DNA of 64,000 nt, from NCBI RefSeq assembly GCF_014467075.1, contig NZ_AP023027.1, positions 2,297,501-2,361,500 of the forward strand, written 5' to 3'. A program made the translations under genes and the position numbers. This DNA comes from Anaerostipes caccae L1-92. GTDB taxonomy: Bacteria > Bacillota > Clostridia > Lachnospirales > Lachnospiraceae. The notes below the pieces were generated by a model. It searched no databases. It was not told the origin of the DNA and worked only from the letters and a program-made list of their open reading frames with translations. Below are positions 44,842-52,160 of the stretch, in pieces (the first letter of the stretch is position 1; every line of letters starts with the position of its first letter).

Positions 44842-45088
44842 AAAAAAACTCCGTCTCAAAAAAGAGACGAAGTTATATCCGCGGTTCCACTCTTACTTAA
44901 AGTATCCTTGAGGATGCTTTCCCTTAACCTTCCGTTAACGCCGGCCACGTACAGGACTACTGTCGATTCGCCCTGTCTGCTCCCAGAGGCATTCCCAACA
45001 CATTTCCTAAAAACTGCTTTCAGCCGGTGACAGTTTCTCTCTGTTAGTTCCAGTGTAGGTACTCTTTCTGTTCTGCGCATTTCACTTA
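44842..45088 (-). promoter_or_regulatory. T-box leader, specifier UGC (Cys), with terminator
   Basis: The minus strand has the T-box sequence AGAGTGGAACCGCGG (44879-44893) and a downstream terminator (stem 44847-44857/44864-44874, then seven T). Stem I contains AGAGAG, the GGCTGAAAG apical region and GGAATGCCTC, where TGC is the specifier codon for cysteine. Uncharged tRNA-Cys should stabilise the antiterminator and let RNA polymerase reach cysE-cysS. This is the known class upstream of cysES in Firmicutes. Confidence 0.93.
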
Positions 45089-45094
45089 CCATAT

Positions 45095-45123
45095 AGTTTA
45101 TGCGCTTTCCATAAAAATGTCAA
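45095..45123 (-). promoter_or_regulatory. promoter of T-box-cysE operon
   Basis: Minus strand TTGACA (45118-45123), 17-base spacer, TAAACT (45095-45100), right after the stop of the upstream ABC permease. Confidence 0.85.
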
Positions 45124-45128
45124 CCGGG

Positions 45129-45893
45129 TTATTTGATATCCACACGTTTAAAATGTATAACTCCGCCGGCCGCAGCCGCAGTAAGAAATACAAGTCCGGT
45201 TAAAATCCCCGGAAGAAGTTCAGCATGTTGCGCGCCGCTCTGAATGATCAGAGACAGCATGTTGCCCGGCCAGTATTTTGACAGCTGCACCGTATGCCCC
45301 AATAGTTTTGTGAGTCCCATATCGCCATATAATGCAATGGTTCCGATAACGTCCAGCCCAATGATGGCAACCGGAAGGACAAACTGTGTCTTCCTTATTA
45401 TAAAAGCGGCCATGACATACAGAGAAGTGATACTGAGGACCAGAATATATTTTGTGAACAAAAAGCCTGCGGTATTGCTTATAACATTCCCGCTCAAATC
45501 TCCGGTTTTCCAGTAAAACGCAGCGGTGATTCCCACAATTACGATGCTCACCGCGAAATAAACCGTTGCCAGCAGAACACTCACGATCCACTTGGAAGCA
45601 AAGATTTCATTCCTCTCGTAATGCTTTGATGCCAGGTTTTTAATGGTTCCATAGGTATATTCACTTCCGATGAACAGGGAAATAACGATCGCCAGCAGAA
45701 TCAGATAAGAGGTATCTGTCCCCTGTATCCTTGAGAGGACCGTCGTCTGCGTCCCAGTACCGCCGCCCATTTTTTCCACAAGATGATAAAGAAAATTTTC
45801 AGATCCCGCCAGCAAAAGAAACAGCACTCCGCACACACGAAATGACGTTGATTTTAACAATTTATAAACATCTGCCCGAATTAAATTTAACAT
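45129..45893 (-). CDS. ABC-2 type transporter permease
   Basis: A 254-residue permease with six hydrophobic segments (about 14-34, 58-78, 100-122, 145-165, 174-198, 225-248). LNLIRADVYKLLKSTSFRVC is the typical cytosolic start. It pairs with the ATPase directly upstream (overlap of seven bases, ribosome site GGGAGG). I chose ATG at 45893 rather than a longer frame. Resembles bacitracin/lantibiotic exporters such as BcrB/NisE; substrate unknown. Confidence 0.85.
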   Translation of the reverse strand: MLNLIRADVYKLLKSTSFRVCGVLFLLLAGSENFLYHLVEKMGGGTGTQTTVLSRIQGTDTSYLILLAIVISLFIGSEYTYGTIKNLASKHYERNEIFASKWIVSVLLATVYFAVSIVIVGITAAFYWKTGDLSGNVISNTAGFLFTKYILVLSITSLYVMAAFIIRKTQFVLPVAIIGLDVIGTIALYGDMGLTKLLGHTVQLSKYWPGNMLSLIIQSGAQHAELLPGILTGLVFLTAAAAGGVIHFKRVDIK

Positions 45894-46801
45894 GCCGCAC
45901 CTCCCACTGCTCTTAAAAAGTATTTTTCCAAATCCATGTTTTCTACGAAGATTTCTTCTACCTGGATTCCTTCCTGCATAAGCGCCTGATTGACTTTCCC
46001 TGGCTTTTCTAAAAATCCGTAGACCTTCAGTTCTTCTTCTCCAACCATCTGGAATTCTCTGGCTGAAAACTGCTCTCTCATAACTCTGCACGCCTTCTCC
46101 CGCTGTTCCTTCGGCATCTTTACCGTGAGACTGGACTGGCTCTGCCTGTTTAATTCTTCTTCCGTAAATTCCTGGATCAGTTCGCCCTTGTGGATGATAC
46201 CGTATCTGGTAGCCAGTTTCGATAACTCTCCCAAAATGTGGCTTGATATCAAAACCGTGATGTGATGTTCCTGATTCAGCTCCTGGATCAGCTCTCTGAT
46301 CTCACGGATTCCAACCGGATCAAGCCCGTTGGTAGGTTCATCCAAAATTAAAAATTCCGGATCGCCCAAAAGTGCAATGGCGATCGCCAGCCTCTGCTTC
46401 ATACCGAGGGAAAAATTTTTCACCTTCTTCTTTTTGGTGTCTGCAAGCCCTACCTTTATAAGAACTTCTTCAATCTTTTTCGGATCCTTCAATCCCCTGA
46501 GCTTCATCTCCACCATGAGATTCTCTCTGGCCGTCATACCGGGCATCAGCGCCGGATATTCAATCACTGTCCCGATCTTCTCTCTGGCCTTCACCAGATC
46601 ACCGGAACCGAACAGGGAAAGTCTGCCGGAGGAGGGTTTGGCCAGTCCTGCCATCATCCGGATCATGGTAGTCTTCCCTGCACCGTTCTCCCCGATGAAT
46701 CCGTAAATGTCTCCCTTCTTTACTTCCATACTGACATTTCTCACTGCTATTTGTTTTCCAAAGGATTTTGTAATCTCCTCTGCATTCACAATCGTATCCA
46801 T
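45887..46801 (-). CDS. ABC transporter ATP-binding protein, BcrA-like
   Basis: A 304-residue ABC ATPase of the bacitracin/lantibiotic immunity type. Walker A GENGAGKTTMI, signature FSLGMKQRL, Walker B FLILDEPTNGLDP. A C-terminal part (about 220-304) is family specific. GGAGG precedes the ATG. Its promoter holds a long inverted repeat that looks like an operator. It forms an exporter with the next gene. Confidence 0.92.
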   Translation of the reverse strand: MDTIVNAEEITKSFGKQIAVRNVSMEVKKGDIYGFIGENGAGKTTMIRMMAGLAKPSSGRLSLFGSGDLVKAREKIGTVIEYPALMPGMTARENLMVEMKLRGLKDPKKIEEVLIKVGLADTKKKKVKNFSLGMKQRLAIAIALLGDPEFLILDEPTNGLDPVGIREIRELIQELNQEHHITVLISSHILGELSKLATRYGIIHKGELIQEFTEEELNRQSQSSLTVKMPKEQREKACRVMREQFSAREFQMVGEEELKVYGFLEKPGKVNQALMQEGIQVEEIFVENMDLEKYFLRAVGGAAC

Positions 46802-46814
46802 ATAAATCCTCCTT

Positions 46815-46878
46815 GTACTATCGTATTATTGTACTGATAATTTAATACAATAGTACTATAATACAAAAAGATTGTCAA
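46815..46878 (-). promoter_or_regulatory. promoter and palindromic operator of BcrAB-like operon
   Basis: Minus strand TTGACA (46873-46878), 17-base spacer, TACTAT (46850-46855). A 14-base inverted repeat (GTACTATCGTATTA 46815-46828; TAATACAATAGTAC 46843-46856, one mismatch) begins over the -10, so a regulator would block transcription there. No regulator gene is adjacent. Confidence 0.75.
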
Positions 46879-46911
46879 CAAAAAAGACATGAAAAAATTT
46901 ATTTCCATGCC
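46879..46911 (-). terminator. bioY terminator
   Basis: Short stem GGCATG/CATGTC with one G-U pair and TTTTTT on the minus strand, ten bases after the bioY stop. Confidence 0.65.
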
Positions 46912-46920
46912 CTTTCTCTT

Positions 46921-47472
46921 CTATAAAGACGCTGACGCAGTCTGCTTCACTGTCTGCCGGATGCTGTTTCCTATTGCTGCAGCCAGTATTATTTTCACCA
47001 GGTCCCCGGGGAGATATGGGATAACTCCGGCCATGAGCCCCTGAACCGGCGTAAGGTTCATCTGTGCACAGAGCCAAACGGTTCCGAACAGATATGCTGC
47101 CAGCGTTCCAATCACCATTCCTGCAAATTGTATGGTCCTTTTTCCTCCGGAGTGATCCGCTGCAAACCCGCAGACTGCAGCCGTCAATATGAATCCAATC
47201 AAATATCCGCCCGTAGGACCGGCAAGTTTGGACAGGCCTCCCGTAAATCCCGAAAAAACAGGAAGTCCCGCTGTGCCAAGCAGCAGATAGATCACATAAC
47301 TCACAGTACCTGATTTGCACCCGAGTACAAATGCTGTCAGATAAATGATCAGATTTGTCAGAGATATTGGAACCGGTGTAAACGGCAGCGGAACAGAAAG
47401 CGGTCCCGCAACGCACATGAGTGCCGACATCAATCCTATGAGTGTCATCTGCCTTATTTCTAGTTTCTTCAT
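46921..47472 (-). CDS. bioY: biotin transporter BioY
   Basis: A 183-residue S-component of an energy-coupling factor transporter that binds and imports biotin. Six hydrophobic segments are visible; LSVPLPFTPVPISLTNLIIY and PTGGYLIGFI are diagnostic. The ATG at 47472 is chosen at good spacing to AAGGAGG; an ATG two codons upstream is too close. It is 14 bases after bioB and under the same BirA control. Confidence 0.94.
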   Translation of the reverse strand: MKKLEIRQMTLIGLMSALMCVAGPLSVPLPFTPVPISLTNLIIYLTAFVLGCKSGTVSYVIYLLLGTAGLPVFSGFTGGLSKLAGPTGGYLIGFILTAAVCGFAADHSGGKRTIQFAGMVIGTLAAYLFGTVWLCAQMNLTPVQGLMAGVIPYLPGDLVKIILAAAIGNSIRQTVKQTASASL

Positions 47473-47486
47473 AGTCATTCTCCTCC

Positions 47487-48446
47487 TTATGTCAATGAAA
47501 ATCCAAGCTTTAAAAACATTTTTCTGTCGTCTTCCACCCTGTTGCCGGATGTAGTGAGCATATCACCAGTGATTGCTCCGTTTGCCCCGGAACAAAACGC
47601 CTCTCTTCCGCAGTCTTTCATCAAATTCCGCCCTGCGGCCAGACGAATTTCTGCTTTTGGATTTAAGAGCCGGAACACTGCGACCGTCCTCAGTATTTCC
47701 TCTTCTTTAAGCCTTCTTCTTCCTTCCAGAGGAGTACCTTTGATCGGCGTAAGAACATTGACCGGGATCGAGTCAACTCCGAGTCCTGCCAGCTCAAGGG
47801 CCAAAGAAAGCCTGTCCTCCTCTGTCTCACCCATTCCGATGATCCCTCCGGAACAGATCTCAAGGCCTGCTTTCTTTGCCCTCTCGATATTTGCGATCTT
47901 ATCATCATATGTATGCGTCGTGCAGATCTCAGAAAAAAAACGTCTTGATGTCTCTAAATTACAGTGATATCGTGTGACTCCATTCCTTTTCAGATCTAAA
48001 AAAGCATCATAAGACAAAAATCCGTGGGATGCACAAAGGGAAACACTGCACTGCTCAGACATAACACGATAGGCCTTTAAAGCTCTTGAAAAATCTTCTC
48101 CCTCAAGGGATTTTCCGGCTGTCACGACAGAGTATCTATGTATTCCTTTCCTCTCCTGCATCCGGCAGTCCTTTAAGATCTCTTCGGCCGGAAGAAACGC
48201 ATATTCTTCCGCATGGGTCCGGTGATGGGATGACTGTGCACAAAACCTGCAGTCCTCGCTGCACTTTCCGCTTTTCCCATTGATGATCGTGCAAAGATCT
48301 CCATGGTCTTTGCAAAAATGCTTTCTGATCCTGTCCGCCGACCGGCACAGCATCTCAAGATCTGCATCCAGCAAAAACAATACATCTTCTGTTTTGATCT
48401 GTTCCTGTTCTCCTGAAAGGATCTGTCTTGTAAATTCCTCCAGCAT
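47487..48446 (-). CDS. bioB: biotin synthase
   Basis: A 319-residue radical-SAM enzyme that inserts sulfur into dethiobiotin. The cluster motif CSEDCRFCAQSSHH (CxxxCxxC) binds the 4Fe-4S cluster; NLETSRRFF and GGIIGMGETEEDR are typical. GGAG precedes the ATG. It is first in a bioB-bioY operon behind a BirA operator. No bioA, bioD or bioF is in the window. Confidence 0.95.
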   Translation of the reverse strand: MLEEFTRQILSGEQEQIKTEDVLFLLDADLEMLCRSADRIRKHFCKDHGDLCTIINGKSGKCSEDCRFCAQSSHHRTHAEEYAFLPAEEILKDCRMQERKGIHRYSVVTAGKSLEGEDFSRALKAYRVMSEQCSVSLCASHGFLSYDAFLDLKRNGVTRYHCNLETSRRFFSEICTTHTYDDKIANIERAKKAGLEICSGGIIGMGETEEDRLSLALELAGLGVDSIPVNVLTPIKGTPLEGRRRLKEEEILRTVAVFRLLNPKAEIRLAAGRNLMKDCGREAFCSGANGAITGDMLTTSGNRVEDDRKMFLKLGFSLT

Positions 48447-48480
48447 ATAAACTCCTTTCTCTTTCCCTCTTCGTTATTGA

Positions 48481-48534
48481 AGTATACGCTATGAACTTCA
48501 AATTGTCAACCATAATAAAGATATAGGTTAACAA
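48481..48534 (-). promoter_or_regulatory. bioB promoter with BirA operator
   Basis: Minus strand TTGACA (48504-48509), 17-base spacer, TATACT (48481-48486). TTGTTAACC-N14-GGTTGACAA (48503-48534) is a BirA operator overlapping the -35, so biotin loading of BirA should repress bioB-bioY. Confidence 0.9.
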
Positions 48535-48546
48535 TTCAGATGTATG

Positions 48547-48574
48547 AAAACGTGCGCCGCATATTGACGCACGT
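48547..48574 (-). terminator. terminator of 59-residue gene
   Basis: Seven-base stem ACGTGCG/CGCACGT (48550-48556, 48568-48574) followed by TTTTC on the minus strand, just upstream of the BirA operator. Confidence 0.72.
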
Positions 48575-48587
48575 CTAAGATTGCATT

Positions 48588-48767
48588 TTATTCTTCCTCT
48601 TCAAGGATGCCTAATTCCTTAATCCGTTCCTCAATCTTTTTCATAGATTCTTCATAGGTAAGTCCGTCTTCCGTATCTTTTTCCTGTACATCAGCACGCT
48701 TTTCCAGCAATTCGTCGATATCTTTACTAAATGGATTATTATCTGTTACTCTTGTTAAAAGTCCCAT
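48588..48767 (-). CDS. 59-residue acidic protein of unknown function
   Basis: A small protein beginning MGLLTRVTDNNPFSKDID, helix-rich and charged, ending in EEEE. It has no membrane segment. GGGAGG precedes the ATG by about eight bases, and a terminator follows the stop codon. I do not recognise it, but its own ribosome site and terminator support a real gene. Confidence 0.68.
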   Translation of the reverse strand: MGLLTRVTDNNPFSKDIDELLEKRADVQEKDTEDGLTYEESMKKIEERIKELGILEEEE

Positions 48768-48859
48768 GTATCTTCCTCCCTGCTTTCTGCTCTCCCTTTT
48801 CGCTGATCTTTATTTTATTCATTTTATCCGTTTCTTGTCAATATATTCTTATGAGAAAT

Positions 48860-48888
48860 TTGACTTTCCGCTGAAAAAATTGTACCAT
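48860..48888 (+). promoter_or_regulatory. promoter of HPr-like gene
   Basis: TTGACT (48860-48865), 17-base spacer, TACCAT (48883-48888), 37 bases before the start codon. Confidence 0.72.
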
Positions 48889-48924
48889 GACATTGCATCA
48901 GCAAAGAAGAAAGGGGTGTTTGAT

Positions 48925-49158
48925 ATGAAAACCTATAAAATATTGTTAGATTCCATAGACAAAGTAAAAGACTTTGTCAACTTGATCAACCGGTTTAAAT
49001 CCGAGATAGATTTAGCATCCGGCCGCTATGTTGTCGATGCAAAATCCATTATGGGCATTTTCAGCCTGGAATTGTCCAAACCGCTGCTTCTCACTGTTTA
49101 CGGTGAAGACGAACTGGAAGACATTGAAAATGCATTAAATCCATTTATTTTAGATTAA
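48925..49158 (+). CDS. HPr-like protein lacking the catalytic histidine (Crh-like)
   Basis: A 77-residue HPr-fold protein. The C-terminal half aligns with HPr: VVDAKSIMGIFSLEL (Ser41 at the HPr-kinase site) and GEDELEDIENAL. The His15 region (usual GLHARPA) is replaced by DSIDKVKDFV, so it cannot be phosphorylated by enzyme I. This resembles Bacillus Crh, which has Gln there and works only in carbon control. The ATG at 48925 has GGGGTG upstream; a longer upstream frame has no promoter-consistent start. Monocistronic with its own terminator. Confidence 0.8.
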   Translation: MKTYKILLDSIDKVKDFVNLINRFKSEIDLASGRYVVDAKSIMGIFSLELSKPLLLTVYGEDELEDIENALNPFILD

Positions 49159-49165
49159 AAGGAAA

Positions 49166-49207
49166 TGCCGTATCCCCGTTTTATTCTCTGGGATACGGCA
49201 CTTTTTT
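49166..49207 (+). terminator. terminator of HPr-like gene
   Basis: Eleven-base stem TGCCGTATCCC and complement, then a T-run on the plus strand. It also lies at the end of the convergent hybrid kinase gene. Confidence 0.88.
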
Positions 49208-52028
49208 ATTCCTTTTTCAGGTTCTCTTCCATCACCTGATTGAGATATCCAATGTCTATCGGCTTTGGAACAAAACCGTTCATTCCTGAGGCAAACGCTG
49301 CATCCATATCTTCTTTGAAAGAGTTTGCTGTCATCGCAATGATCGGTACTGTTTCTGCATCCGGATGGCTGCTTTTCCTGATCTCTTCCGCCGCTTCATA
49401 ACCGTTTTTCAGCGGCATCTTGATGTCCATTAAAATAAGCTGATAACGGCCCTGTTCACCCGACAAAAATCGTTCCACGGCTTCCTGTCCGTTGACTGCC
49501 CGTTCTGCGGACGCGCCTTCCATCTCAAGCAGTTCTTTTACAATTTCTGCATTCAGATCGTTATCTTCCGCAACCAGAATCCGGATATCATGGAACTGCC
49601 GAAGTTCCAAAGCATTTTCACTCCTGTAGTTCGTGCTGTCTTTCCCGGTGGGCAGACAGAGTCTGAAATAAAACTCAGAACCTTTGCCAGTCTGGCTCTC
49701 CACCATGAGATTTCCTCCCATAGCCTTGATGATGCTTGAACTGATCGGGAGTCCGAGACCTGTTCCCTCGCTTCTTGCGCTGCTGGCTCCCAGCTGTTCA
49801 AAGGCCTCGAAAATCTGTTTCTGCCTGTCCTGGGCGATACCGATCCCATTATCTTTGACAGAGAAGAAATATTCCCCAGTACTGACGTCCCTGTGCTCCT
49901 CCCGGACAGTCAGAGTGACTCTGCCTCCGTGCTTCGTAAATTTAAAGGCATTAGAGAGAAGATTGGTCAGTACCTGGCGCAGACGGATCGGATCTCCTGT
50001 TACAAAGTCATGCTCAATCTCCCTGACAAATTCAAAATGAATCTGCTTTTCTTCTGCCTGCACTTCCATCATTTCAATTAACCCATCCAGCAGTTCTGTC
50101 AGAGAGAAGTCTTCGGGCTCAATGTTCAGCTTTCCATTTTCAATCTTTGACATATCCAGAATATCGTTAATCAGTGACAGCATATACTGAGAGGATGCAT
50201 GAATTTTTTGCAGTTTTTCCCTGGCTCCGTCCGGAAGCTTCTCCTCCATCCGCAGCAAATCGGTGAGACCTGTGATCGCGTTCATAGGTGTCCGTATCTC
50301 ATGACTCATCTGAGAGAGAAATTCACTCTTTGCCCTGCTCTTTGCCTCTGCTTTCTCAAGTTCACTCTGCATGATCCTGCTTCTCATTTTGGATCTGTAA
50401 GTCAGAATAAAGGCTGCTGCCGCCATAAGCATAATGACTGCCAGCAGACAGAGTACAGCGATGGGGTTTGCATAAATATAATCTTTAAACGAAAATGAGG
50501 TGCCGAAGGAAACCAGATTCCTGTTAAGAATCGTATTCCTCTCATCCGATGTAACATTATTTATGGATTTGTTGAGTATCGACAGGAGATTGGTATCCGC
50601 CGGGCCCGCCAGTGCAAAGGACACCCCCATGTTAATGTTGACTCCTGTCACCGGGACGACATTATTATACCGGTGGTTCTGCATCTCCTGTTCCATAGAA
50701 GCCGCCAGACCGTACACGAAGTCCACTTTTCCTTTATTCAGTGCCGAAATAATCTCTTCTGCATCCTTATAATATTTCACTCTTTTCGCCTTTATTTCAT
50801 CCGGGAGTGTTCTTCCTTTCAGAACCCCGGCTTCCATCCCGTCGGAAGGAAAATTCTCTGATTTATTTCTGATGACAATATTGTTAAGGCTGACATAGGC
50901 GCTGGTCAGTACAAGATCATTCTTTCTCGCATCCGCTTCAGTATCCAGAAAAAATCCCATAATATCTGCCTTGCCTTCTTGTACCAGCCGGATGGCCTCC
51001 TCATACGAATCCGCAGTGACATAAGTAAACTTCAGGCCGGAAAAATCAGAGATCTCTTCGAGCATTTCCGGAATAATACCATCATGGTGATCTGTAGTAT
51101 TCTGCTTACAGTAGAAAGGGTGCCAGTCTGCTACAACAGCAACCGAAACCGATTTCTTGGCGGCGATATATTTCTCCTCTTCTTTCGTCAGATAGACGGA
51201 CGATATCTTCTGTCTGTCTTTAAAATTTTCTTCATACTTTTCCTTTTCAAAACCAGGATCGGCGTCCTGAATCTTTTCCAGCGCAGAATTAATTCCGTTC
51301 AGAATCTCTTTATTTTTCGGGCTTGTTACAAGATAATAAGGCTGAGCATCGAAGGAAGCAGCCAGCCGGAAATCAGGATTCTCCTCCAGTTCATTTCCCA
51401 GCAGCAAATCGACTTCTTTATTTAATAAATACTTATAAAGGTCTCCACTTTCTGAGAGGTCTTTGGGACCATAGTATTTCAGCCTGCACTTAATGTTGTT
51501 GATCTTTAAGAAGTCTTTCAGCCTTCGGATCTTTTCATCCGCTTTCTCATAGACTCCGATGGTTTTGCCGTTCAGCGTATTCAGCTCATAACTTTTGATC
51601 CTGTTATCTTCTTTCAGACACAGAAGTCCTGCACGGCTGCTCCCCATACTGTACTTTGGATATGCAAAATAAGGCTCCAATTCCTTGGCATAGTAGGCAC
51701 CTCCCAATACATCATACTTTCCATCCGCAAGATCCTGTATAAAGGTGTCCGCTGTAGTCGGGACATATTCGTATTCCCAGTTCGTATATTTTGCAATCTC
51801 ATTCAGATAATCCGGTGTCAGCCCGGTATAATTTCCGTATTTATCTTTTTCGCATATCCCCGGAGTTTCTAAATATCCTACCTTCACCACCCGTTGATCC
51901 GTTTGTTCTGTTTTCTTTTCGGAGGCCGCAAAACTCCAGTGATTCCCCAGAAAGATGATGCTGATCAGCAGTACAGACAAACAGACCGCTGCTCTTCTGC
52001 AAAATCTTCTCCCTGTAATTTTTTTCAT
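49206..52028 (-). CDS. BvgS-like hybrid sensor histidine kinase with two solute-binding domains
   Basis: A 940-residue hybrid kinase. A signal peptide/membrane anchor (about 10-35) leads two extracellular SBP_bac_3 domains (about 45-270 and 290-515), a membrane segment (about 525-547), HisKA with FLSQMSHEIRTPMNAITGLT, HATPase (FSVKDNGIGIAQD, GTGLGLPIS) and a C-terminal receiver with LILMDIKMPLKNG. It senses a small ligand outside the cell. There is no separate response-regulator gene beside it, so the target is unknown. GGGGG precedes the ATG. Confidence 0.92.
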   Translation of the reverse strand: MKKITGRRFCRRAAVCLSVLLISIIFLGNHWSFAASEKKTEQTDQRVVKVGYLETPGICEKDKYGNYTGLTPDYLNEIAKYTNWEYEYVPTTADTFIQDLADGKYDVLGGAYYAKELEPYFAYPKYSMGSSRAGLLCLKEDNRIKSYELNTLNGKTIGVYEKADEKIRRLKDFLKINNIKCRLKYYGPKDLSESGDLYKYLLNKEVDLLLGNELEENPDFRLAASFDAQPYYLVTSPKNKEILNGINSALEKIQDADPGFEKEKYEENFKDRQKISSVYLTKEEEKYIAAKKSVSVAVVADWHPFYCKQNTTDHHDGIIPEMLEEISDFSGLKFTYVTADSYEEAIRLVQEGKADIMGFFLDTEADARKNDLVLTSAYVSLNNIVIRNKSENFPSDGMEAGVLKGRTLPDEIKAKRVKYYKDAEEIISALNKGKVDFVYGLAASMEQEMQNHRYNNVVPVTGVNINMGVSFALAGPADTNLLSILNKSINNVTSDERNTILNRNLVSFGTSFSFKDYIYANPIAVLCLLAVIMLMAAAAFILTYRSKMRSRIMQSELEKAEAKSRAKSEFLSQMSHEIRTPMNAITGLTDLLRMEEKLPDGAREKLQKIHASSQYMLSLINDILDMSKIENGKLNIEPEDFSLTELLDGLIEMMEVQAEEKQIHFEFVREIEHDFVTGDPIRLRQVLTNLLSNAFKFTKHGGRVTLTVREEHRDVSTGEYFFSVKDNGIGIAQDRQKQIFEAFEQLGASSARSEGTGLGLPISSSIIKAMGGNLMVESQTGKGSEFYFRLCLPTGKDSTNYRSENALELRQFHDIRILVAEDNDLNAEIVKELLEMEGASAERAVNGQEAVERFLSGEQGRYQLILMDIKMPLKNGYEAAEEIRKSSHPDAETVPIIAMTANSFKEDMDAAFASGMNGFVPKPIDIGYLNQVMEENLKKE

Positions 52029-52103
52029 ATATCCCCCTTTTTCTGATCATCCCTGTCTCTCTTCCGTTTTCTCTATTTTAAAGCTTTTCTGTCTTTCTGA
52101 CAA

Positions 52104-52147
52104 GAAAAAGGGAACCGATTCCCAAAATAAAATCAGGATTCGGCTCC
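52104..52147 (-). terminator. terminator of P-type ATPase gene
   Basis: Twelve-position stem with one mismatch and a G-U pair (52111-52122, 52136-52147), then TTTTTC on the minus strand, 14 bases after the stop. Confidence 0.78.
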
Positions 52148-52160
52148 TTTTATCATCATC

